From: Brachypterus glaber
Taxonomy: Eukaryota; Arthropoda; Insecta; Coleoptera; Kateretidae
Reading direction: 5' to 3'
Assembly: GCA_958510825.1 (NCBI GenBank)
Contig: OY294051.1
Span: 2,232,001 to 2,296,000 of the forward strand
DNA: 64,000 bases
A program made the translations under genes and the position numbers. Shown here piece after piece: positions 56,601 through 64,000 of this stretch. The notes under the pieces were generated by a model. It was not told where the DNA came from, made no database searches, and saw only the letters and a list, made by a program, of their open reading frames with translations. Numbering within the stretch: the stretch's first letter is position 1; the number at the start of each line of letters is the position of its first letter.

Positions 56601-56658
56601 ATCCATTAACACGGTCTAAACCCGAAAGTGAAAGTTCTTTATATAATAATTACTTTTT

Positions 56659-57079
56659 AAAATTGCGATTTTATGTTGTGATAATAACACGGAGAAAATT
56701 GATGTAATTTTGTGATAATACACTCAGAAACCGTTATCATATTCAATAACACAATGCTGTGAATTTAAATAGAATACTCAAAACATTTTAATGTTAAAAA
56801 AAAATAATAATATTATGCAAATTAAAGAAAAATGCAAAGGCGTCCTTTATAATTTTTCAGCCTAGGCCGCAAAAGTAAAATATTCGACGTTGAGTGGTTG
56901 ATATTGAAACAGTCGACATTTGAATTCCAACCTCAAATTTGTTGTCAAAAATACGAATGTATTATTAATATATTAAAATCGAATAAAAAATAGTGTATGG
57001 TACACGGACGAAAACTGTTTTTAAGGCGGTTACGATTGCAAACCTCGCTCTCCAAGCTTGGATGTCTCCGTAATCGCCC
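56659..57079. other. Unannotated stretch
   Basis: AT-rich, nothing recognised. A slightly GC-richer block at 57020-57080 precedes the next element. Confidence 0.4.
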
Positions 57080-57507
57080 TACACGGAAAGAAATTAGTGG
57101 GCTCTGCGCTATACATTATAAGATATTTGGTAACAGTGGCAAATTATAGTGATTTAAGCTATAGATTATAAGGGACACAATAACTAATAATGTTAAAAAT
57201 AAATTGGAAACGATTATATATATTACAGACACGATTATATTTATTACAGGCACTATTATTAATTTACAGAAATTTTATTATATTATAAAAATTATTAGCA
57301 CGGACAATAATTAAATCTATTTAAGCTATAAATGCCATATTATTTGTTATATTTTATTATTCACTAAACAATTAAAGTATTTCATATAAATTTTTACACT
57401 GACTGCCATAATTGTAAGAGAAAGCCTTGTATTTATATAATAAGCGATTATAATTTGCTTGGTATGTGTGTTATAGCGCTCCTAGCTATAATTTTTTTTT
57501 TCGTGTA
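57080..57507 (-). mobile_element. ~430-bp inverted-repeat element (TACACGGAAA type), copy 2
   Basis: Reverse complement of 35162-35590 along its whole length with few differences. Ends TACACGGAAAGAAATTAGTG and (minus strand) TTACACGAAAAAAAAAATTA. Confidence 0.82.
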
Positions 57508-57701
57508 ATAACAGTATTTTTAGTCCTTTTATCATAAACTATTATTTATTTAGTCGTTTTCTTTTTGCGGTTTGATTGGATAGAAATTTGTCATGGATAG
57601 GTAATAAGTAAAAATAAATATTTTTTTGCAGTTTAGAATTAAATATATTTTAATATTTTATTATAATTAGTTACAATCGAATAAAAACTACTGTATAAAA
57701 C

Positions 57702-58667
57702 CACATATCTATAACTCTATATTGGCCTTTCAACGTTTTCGTAGGTAGAATAACTGGGAAGGTAACAAAAGACAGAAGATATGACGAGTAAGTCAAAATG
57801 GCGTAAGCCACGTTGTCAGTTTACACAATTTTACTATAAAATAATAAAATAAAATTAATTTCAACATTTAAGTTGTATTTCACATTTGAAATAATTAAAA
57901 AATATTCAAAACGAATTACAATAAACTATTTATTATTTTGAAATTAGTTAATAACATAAAGAAATTAGTTACTTTAAGTTTAATAAGCATACTATTAAAG
58001 ATTTCTAAAATAAGATCCGGCAACATTGCACTTGGACAGATTTTTCTTGCCTTTGAGGTTAGTTTCGTTTGTTTCTATATCTTGCTGTTTCTATATATTG
58101 CTTTTTTTAACTTTTATCTTGTTTCTTTGAGTACTTTTTTTGATTCTTTTGAGCTTGTGATAGTTGATAGTGACATTTTTTAGTGATAGTGACATTTTTT
58201 TTTTGACTTAGTATAGTGTTCATCTGTGGTTTATTTCTATAAAAGATGACTTGCTTTGTGAAAGACTGTAAGAACGTAAGAAGGCTTTTAGCCCCTAATA
58301 GCAATGTTACTTTTCACAGGTAAGCAATAAAACAATAAGCTTAATTGTAGCATTTACATGGTTAAATACAGGTTGTACTCTTTCTAAAAGGCTTTTTGTG
58401 ATACTCTGGTTACAGATGGTTATTGATTAATTAATGGTGGCAAATAGTAAACACTGTGATATAAAACACCTAATAGGTCTCTAATGAGTATATAGAAATA
58501 AATAAATAAATAAATAGTCTAACCAAAGAACCTCAAAATGGTCTTTGTGCATTTAAACTTCTTTCAAAATTTTGATGACGTGTAAGTCAAAATGGCGGCG
58601 AGACTTTACGCTGTGTCTTCCCAGTAAGTCTCTTTCTAATGACCGATATAGAGTGTATAGATATGTG
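57702..58667 (+). mobile_element. P-superfamily transposon remnant, 966 bp, exact 8-bp TSD
   Basis: The left end CACATATCTATAACTCTATA and the right end (minus strand CACATATCTATACACTCTAT) are inverted repeats. They extend with gaps through TTGG/TCGG, ACTGGGAAG, and a GTAAGTCAAAATGGC block that also recurs inverted-side. The exact duplication TATAAAAC flanks it (57694-57701, 58668-58675). An 8-bp duplication, ends beginning CA and a THAP-type exon inside together point to the P superfamily. The catalytic part is absent, so this is an internally deleted, non-autonomous copy. Confidence 0.7.
58246..58319 (+). pseudogene. THAP-domain first exon of a P-type transposase
   Basis: The ATG at 58246 opens MTCFVKDCKNVRRLLAPNSNVTFH, and the frame meets AG|GTAAGC, a good splice donor, at about 58319/58320. 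The C-x4-C pair (residues 3 and 8), the KN after it and the FH at 23-24 match the start of a THAP zinc finger (C2CH), the DNA-binding domain at the N-terminus of P-element transposases and THAP proteins. Genes of this type often have an intron after this FH. The remaining zinc ligands would be in a later exon, which I do not find before the element ends at 58667. The position inside an 8-bp-TSD, inverted-repeat element favours transposon origin over a host THAP gene. The exon is too short for a standard ORF search. Confidence 0.55.
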
Positions 58668-59028
58668 TATAAAACACAGCTGGGCACGGTCGAAATTGTA
58701 TATTCCATAACTAGTATGGAATAGACAATATTCCACGCGAGCGGAAATTTGTCATACGAGCCGGCAGAAGATTATGACGGTCCCGCGAGCGCGGAATGAC
58801 TATTCCATACGTGTTGTAGACTATACGTTTTCTTCGACTTCAAATATGAAACATTGTGGCTTTAAACTGCGGACAAGGTTTAAAACAATGTTTTTTGTGA
58901 CTCGACATTGTAAATGCAATAAAACACATATTTGTATATAAAGCAATTAATGTTATTTAATAATTTTATCAAATCAGTACCTAAAAAAGATTTTTATTTA
59001 ATTTTAGCACATATTTACGAATTATAAT

Positions 59029-59830
59029 TGACATGGTCTGTAAAAAGTTAAACAGCGCGTATTTTGGTATTTTGCGTATGAAAGGTGATTTAAACGAACC
59101 AGCAATATTATCTATGTACTATGCTTTAGTTTATTCTCATCTTTCCTATAATATTATCAGTTGGGGTGGTTCCACTGACATTAATAGAATAGTTGTAGCT
59201 CAAAAAAGGATACTAAGGCTAATATTTAATTTGCCTTTTAGACATACCTGTAGAGAAGTTTTTAAAAACAAACGAATTTTAACTGTATTTAGTATTTATA
59301 TTTTTAAATGTGTGTTATATGTAAAAAAGAATTATCTTGATTTTATAAGAAATTCAGATATCCATAACTATAATACTAGAAATAGTAATAACTTACATAT
59401 ACCTCAACACAAGAACGCTTTTTACAAGAAATCTCCTTCATATTCCTGTATACGTTTTTATAATAATCTTCCTAGGGAACTTAAAAGTATTGAAAATTAC
59501 AATTTATTTAAAAAATCAGTGAAAGATTATTTGATAGATAAGGTTTTTTATTCTATTAATGAATATATTACATTTTAATCTATTTGTACTTTACCTATCT
59601 TTGCATATTATTTATGTTACTATTTTTTGTATTTCTTGTAATTTGTTTATAATTTATTTATTTTTTGTTTAGTGTAAAATTAACATATATGTGTATATAT
59701 CTATATTTTTGTGACTTGCCATATATACTCAATGTATCTTTCATGGTTAAATAAATACATTACATTACATTACATTACATTACATTACATTACATTACAT
59801 TACATTACATTACATTACATTACATTACAT
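59029..59830 (+). pseudogene. CR1/Jockey-like LINE fragment: RT C-terminal region
   Basis: An intact frame from about 59033 to the TAA at 59576-59578 gives the last ~180 residues of a LINE reverse-transcriptase protein: YYALVYSHLSYNIISWGGS, then AQKRILRLIFNLPFRHTCRE, ILTVFSIYIFK, HNYNTRNSNNLHIP, FYNNLPRELKS and a C-terminus FYSINEYITF. This layout is that of CR1/Jockey-type LINEs without RNase H. The start Met is only the first after the truncation. A 3' UTR follows and then a (TTACA)n tail at about 59757-59831. The target repeat shows only TAAT duplicated (59025-59028, 59831-59834). The RT catalytic part is absent, so the copy is dead. Confidence 0.85.
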
Positions 59831-59831
59831 T
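59757..59831 (+). repeat. (TTACA)n microsatellite, LINE 3' tail
   Basis: About 15 uninterrupted units of TTACA directly after the ATTAAATAAATACA end of the LINE. It replaces a poly(A) tail and is not a telomeric array. Confidence 0.85.
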
Positions 59832-60210
59832 AATGCAAAAATTAAAGGTTATGTCAGATTGTTGTGACAGATATCAGGTTTAAATATTTCACAATAGATG
59901 GAGCAGTTTTAATTTTTTGTACTAAATTGATAAAAAACTGGTCAAATATTAAGAAAAACTAATAAACTTTATGTAATTTTAACGCAAAACTTTAAATTGC
60001 ATTAAATTATTCAATATTTCGTGGTAAAATATATATATTTTTGCTAATTTTGCTACATATTTCTTTACTTTTATAAAAAATTGTTGGCACTACATGTGCT
60101 CATTTTAACACTTGATAAGGAATATTCATACCCTATCTAAAGCTAGAATGGATTAATTCTGTATTTGAAAAGTGTGTGTATTTGCTTACATTCTAAAAGT
60201 CGTAGAAAAA

Positions 60211-60900
60211 GTAAATTTTGATTTCGTAGGTTTATTACCTTCGGGCCGGATGCCCTCGGCTTCTAAAAACCTACACAATAAAAAAATTTAACTTTTCGCC
60301 TTTGTATTTTAAATAAGTATTTTATTTCAATAAATCATTAAACATTTTTTAATTTATTTTCGATTAACCAAACCTAAACATTGCGGTTGATAAATAATTG
60401 GAACTATCAACTAATTCTGATTGTGGCAATGCACGTATGATATAAATTCTGGCAATTATATAATATTTCCTGGAAAACGTGTCGCTTTTAGCAGAAAAAT
60501 AAATGTATGCAGTAAATGTATGTAAACAGTAATATCCTTGGAGCTCTATTTGATATGTGATATGTTTTGTCAACCAGCAGGATAAATATGTAAATAAAGA
60601 TAGCGTAGTTCTGCTAATAATATTTGACTAGATGAACGATTGCAGGCATGAACTGTATCAGCACAGTCTGTCTGTCCGTCTAATATTACATATGTAAACC
60701 TTATAACTTTGCAGGACCTTTATAGTTTGCGCCACGTAAAATATATAGCTATTAGGGCATTACAAAAAACACTTTTTTTAATATTTACCCCCCCCCATGT
60801 TGTTTCAATTGAAATACTATGCTTGCATACCAAATTTCAGGTTACTTGAACATTTTTTTAACCCCCGCCCAACTCCGTCTATGGATGTAGTTAATGTTAA
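60211..60900. other. AT-rich stretch without a recognised gene
   Basis: A small stem about CCTTCGGGCCGGATGCCCTCGG is at 60238-60260. Nothing else was recognised. Confidence 0.4.
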
Positions 60901-61078
60901 CCTCACTGGCGCCGATTGCCTTTTTCAGTTAATTAATAATTGAAATTTGGCGAAGGCGTACTCCCTAGATATATTGGTTCGAAAATCAACTAAAGCCGGT
61001 GGTTCCCTCTACTACTAGCCCACACAAGTCCTGGACTTACGAGGTTAAAAACAAACATAAACATAAACATAAACATAA
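60901..61078 (+). mobile_element. SINE, 5'-truncated, with (ATAAAC)n tail
   Basis: Begins in the B-box region (CTCACTGGCGCCGATTGCC). It continues AGTTAATTAATAATTGAAAT, TTGGCGAAGGCG and ACTAGCCCACACAAGTCCTG, and ends in ACAAACATAAACATAAACAT units. Confidence 0.82.
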
Positions 61079-61099
61079 TGTTAGAATTTGGCCAATAAC

Positions 61100-61352
61100 C
61101 AACGAACTAATAACTCTTCTTTCTAGAATAGGCAATTCATTTGTAAAAACTGATAAAAGGTAGCCAACATATAGATTTGTCTGTCTTACTCGCACAGCTT
61201 TGTTCTAACAGAGACAACAATAACAGTTACTGGTAACTGTTATTGTTCAGGCCTGAATATACCTACTATTTGTTTACAAACAAACCCAGATGTTGGCGAT
61301 ACTTTAAATTAACGGTATGCGTATTCTAGAGAGAAGAGTTATTAGTTCCTTG
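61100..61352 (-). mobile_element. 250-bp hAT-like MITE with perfect 8-bp TSD
   Basis: Ends CAACGAACTAATAACTCTTC and its complement (one change), inner sequence inverted relative to the 6794 copy. The exact duplication CCAATAAC at 61092-61099 and 61353-61360 sets the family's boundaries and duplication length. Confidence 0.92.
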
Positions 61353-61360
61353 CCAATAAC

Positions 61361-62138
61361 ACAATTAAATTACCTTTATTTTTAAAATATAAGATTTTTT
61401 TCAATATTACTTTTTTAAAAATTTTTGAAACTATTTTAATGGATACCTCCGGAACGGCTTATCTGAATTTAAAAATTAAAAATAAATTAGAATTAAAATA
61501 AAAATACCTTTCATATCATATGCATCATGTGACCCATTTGAGATTTTAATGTTGGGGCTGCTGGGAGTTAGGGGGTGAGTTTCAGAACCTTACCGATTAC
61601 ATAAATAGAAAACTTACTAAAAATATCTAAGGGAGGTCACTTTTTAGATTTTTGATGTCTCTTCAGTTTTCAAGATGATGACTGTAGGAAAGTTAATGGG
61701 ACGCCCTGTATGCAGATGTATTTTCAGATTTTATAATTACCCACTTCCAGAAAAGTGAATTTACATGAATCGAATACTTCAGCAACCTTTGTGCCGAAGT
61801 GGCAATCATTTTAAATTGCTATTTATTTATTCTAATTTGCGATATAAAGTAAAAAACATCGTTTTTAAATGATTTTTTTATGTTTCTTACACTTTAAAAC
61901 ATGAGCATCAAGTGATACACTAATGATAGAAAATTGTAAAATTACACATTTTAGCATAATGCGGTTTTATTGCGAAACTCGAGGCTATTAGAAACAAAAT
62001 ATAGGTGGGTATTTACATACATAGATATCTAATCTCTTTGTTACTGCCTTGTAATATTCAAGACCAAGATCAGTTTTAGAATATATATTGAGTGAATGGC
62101 CAAAACCTTTAATTTTCCTATCTAGCCTTAACTCTTTT
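61361..62138. other. AT-rich stretch without a recognised gene
   Basis: Nothing recognised. Confidence 0.4.
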
Positions 62139-62146
62139 GTCAAAAA

Positions 62147-62890
62147 CGAGGGGCTGACCGCGTCTGAAATTTGTACAAAAGAGTTTCTTTTTGCAAAGAG
62201 TTCCTCAGAGTTCCTTCGGAGTTCCTCGGGAGTTCCTCGGAGTTCCTCCGAGTTCCTCAGAGTTCTTCGGAGTTCCTCCGAGTTCTTCGGAGTTCCTGCG
62301 AGTTCCTTGGGAGTTCCTCCTGTATTCCTTAAGAGTTCCTCTCTGGAAGTGGTAATTTTTGGCAAATAAGCCTTAGAAATTACCGCTATACAAGCACTAC
62401 TGCCAATAAGGCACCGCACCCTCAAAAAAGAGCTTTGTCCCTGACGGTTTTTACCAAACTTGGCGCCCTTCAAAAAAAAGATGGCGCCCAAAGGTAGGAT
62501 GTTTTGATGAGGTATTTGTAACGGCTCATCTAGTTTGAAAATAAAAACGTTAATCCGCATGGGTAATAAATAATAATTGTTTCGGACCGTGTCTGAAATT
62601 TGTACAAAAGAGTTCCTTTTAGCAAAGAGTTCCTCAGAGTTCCTCTGAGTTCCTTCGGAGTTCTTCCAGAGTTCTTCAGAGTTCCTCGGAGTTCCTCGGA
62701 GTTCCTCGGAGTTCCTCCAGAGTTCCTCAGAGTTCCTCTGAGTTCCTTCGGAGTTCTTCCAGAGTTTTTTAGAGTTCCTCAGAGTTCCTCGGAGTTTCTC
62801 GGAGTTCCGCGGAGTTCCTCCAGAGTTCTTCAGAGTTCCTCCTGAGTTCCTTTGGCTTGTACAAAAGATTTCCTCGCGGTCAGCCCCTCG
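62147..62890. mobile_element. 744-bp hAT-like element filled with GAGTTCCTC minisatellite
   Basis: Perfect 16-bp inverted ends CGAGGGGCTGACCGCG are flanked by the exact 8-bp duplication GTCAAAAA (62139-62146, 62891-62898), as in hAT elements. Inside, two arrays of a 9-13-bp unit (GAGTTCCTCGGA and variants) lie at about 62190-62340 and 62600-62860. Both are preceded by the same ~45-bp leader (TCTGAAATTTGTACAAAAGA). They are separated by about 240 bp of unique DNA. The Ser/Phe/Val-rich plus-strand frames and the Glu/Leu/Arg-rich minus-strand frame at 61988-62560 are the arrays translated and run past the element edge, so they are not called as genes. Confidence 0.85.
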
Positions 62891-62898
62891 GTCAAAAA

Positions 62899-63967
62899 CT
62901 ACTTGTGTTCTACAGTAACGAATTACTACTGTAGTAGTACAGTACTCTAGTGATGTCGAATTCTATCTATCACTAATGTTGTGAAGTGGTATATAATTCG
63001 GTACTAGCCGACCGGTTAATTATAACTTTTATTATAACTTACTCAGTTAGGTTGGCCATACAATCTTCTATCGATTTAAAGTATACCCGAGCGGAGAATA
63101 TACTTAACCACTTATCACTTTATTCGGGAGCGGGTATTCTAGGAGACGGCGCTTTGGAAACAGATAAAACTATTTCTTCTTAACTTAAGAATAATATATT
63201 AAATAAATGTGAATAAATTCTTCAAGAACATGAAAGATCAATTCTTACTTCTAAGTCCTATTTTTATGCAAAGCCCTTAAATTCTAATTTCCATTACATA
63301 TTAGTTTTCCATTAAATACTTCTAAATTAAAACATTCTATGTTTGAAATCCCAACTATTCGCAATCCTTTTCAAATCCCAACTTATTGTCCACATTTTTC
63401 TTAGTGTAAATATTAGAACTGGTTCGTATAAGTCATTTAAATTATTTTACAAAATATTTTTCACAGTTAATTAATATTCGCCAAAATTTCTATCAGTGTT
63501 CATACTAACAATTTTTTTAAGTGTCCAAAATTATTTTTATGTCTGATAAAAGTCTCAAAATTTAAAAACTATTTTTAATTCAAGAATAATTCTCAAAAAT
63601 TATTTCTCACAGAAACTACATTTTCACTTTTGACACTACTGGATACTTTTTAATTAACAAGACAAAAAACTATTCAAGAATGATCACCTCTAAAATTTGG
63701 AGCTCTATTTATTCTCTTGATAAACCCATAAATTAAAATAAGGCATATTTAGGTCACACATGCTTATGTCTCTGGGTGGGGTCCGGGCAAGAATATCTAA
63801 ATTCCCCACAACCAAAGTTCAACGATTTTTACTTAGAGGGGTCCGAACAAAACCCGAAAATATCCGACGTTACTCATGCTTACTTTTAAGAACCAGATCT
63901 TATAGGCTATGTATATTAAAATAAATTTTTAAAAATATACGGATCATAACAGTACATCTGAAAAGTA
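62899..63967. other. AT-rich stretch without a recognised gene
   Basis: The 65-aa frame at 62986-63183 has no recognisable domain. No repeat was seen. Confidence 0.4.
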
Positions 63968-64000
63968 GTTTTTAATTTAATATCTCTGGAACCCTATGAA
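63968..64000 (+). repeat. Edge of another CAGGGTG-type foldback copy
   Basis: TTTAATATCTCTGGAACCCTATGAA matches 13394-13421 of the foldback half-element (shown here in two blocks: TTTAATATCTC, TGGAACCCTATGAA). The rest lies beyond the window. Confidence 0.5.

Larger units (their letters stand above)
55247..56643. mobile_element. Penelope-like element inserted as an inverted twin
   Basis: A longer minus-strand piece (55247 to about 56223) and a shorter plus-strand piece (about 56224-56643) of the same retroelement are joined head to head, so both outer ends are 3' ends. The whole is flanked by TAATAATTACTTTTT at 55232-55246 and 56644-56658, an exact 15-bp target duplication, so the inverted structure entered as one event. 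Such inverted, 5'-truncated insertions are well known for Penelope-like elements. The left piece extends about 30 bp further at its 3' end than the right one. Confidence 0.85.
58697..60210 (+). mobile_element. Hairpin-ended repeat H1, copy e, interrupted by a LINE
   Basis: Starts with the GC-rich hairpin (AGTATGGAATAGACAATATT … GAATGACTATTCCATACG) and ends CTTACATTCTAAAAGTCGTA. The body is split at ATTATAAT|GCAAAAATT by the insertion at 59029-59830; copies a and d show this point uninterrupted. Confidence 0.85.

Noticed and set aside
59757..59831. (TTACA)n array as an interstitial telomere
   Set aside because: It does not match the insect TTAGG repeat and sits exactly at the 3' end of a LINE, so it is the retroelement tail.
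58900..60210. Further hammerhead ribozymes in the H1-H3 hairpins
   Set aside because: I looked for CTGANGA followed by a stem and GAAA on both strands of these hairpins and found none. The stems are simple imperfect hairpins.
61988..62560. 190-aa minus-strand frame with EELRRNSEELRGTPEELR-type repeats
   Set aside because: It translates the GAGTTCCTC minisatellite and runs across the transposon edge and TSD into unrelated flank. No start context or domain supports a protein.
62600..62845. 81-aa plus-strand frame of FLRVPRSSSE repeats
   Set aside because: Same minisatellite read on the other strand; periodic DNA stays open by chance.
1..64000. CRISPR arrays, bacterial operons, ribosome binding sites, rRNA genes
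   Set aside because: None seen. Composition, SINE/LINE/MITE content and a splice donor indicate eukaryotic intergenic DNA.

Overview
This window reads as transposon-packed, AT-rich eukaryotic intergenic DNA, most likely from an insect. The evidence is base composition, multi-copy miniature transposons, a P-superfamily remnant with a THAP exon, Penelope-like and LINE retroelement pieces, a tRNA-derived SINE and foldback elements with CAGGGTG-type ends. The order is not certain; a beetle would fit. I found no complete host gene. Almost every open reading frame is a chance frame in AT-rich DNA or in a repeat. One 200-base assembly gap lies at 3485-3684.

Layout. 1-9.7 kb: foldback elements, a ~1.07 kb non-autonomous hAT with 8-bp target duplications, two copies of a 250-bp hAT-like MITE, a LINE 3' end carrying RNase H, and a SINE. 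9.8-14.6 kb: four copies, in both orientations, of a ~600-700 bp family with a GC-rich hairpin at one end. 15.7-31 kb: degenerate 7-bp satellite, hairpin-ended repeat families, G-tract palindromes and two-hairpin MITEs. 31-46 kb: more copies of these, a SINE with its flank triplicated in alternating orientation (41.75-42.6 kb), a LINE tail and a foldback element built of tandem repeats. 46.9-50.9 kb: a long T-rich minisatellite, a three-copy GC-richer repeat and a miRNA-like hairpin. 53.6-58.7 kb is the most interesting part: a 520-bp element with two copies of a canonical type I hammerhead ribozyme, a Penelope-like retroelement with a GIY-YIG nuclease integrated as an inverted twin, and a P-superfamily remnant. 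58.7-64 kb: a hairpin-family copy interrupted by a LINE, a truncated SINE, a sixth 250-bp MITE and an 8-bp-TSD element filled with minisatellite.

How the parts relate. The hammerhead element (53675-54194) has 166-bp direct repeats that differ at one position by eye, a 354-nt distance between cleavage sites and an exact 10-bp target duplication. This is the expected anatomy of a retrozyme, a non-coding element whose transcript self-cleaves into a monomer that can circularise. About 1 kb away lies a Penelope-like element, the class suspected of supplying reverse transcriptase to animal retrozymes, and it has degenerate hammerhead-like motifs in its own 3' ends. The link between the two is inference. 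Several nested insertions can be dated relative to each other because uninterrupted paralogues of the target are present in the same window.
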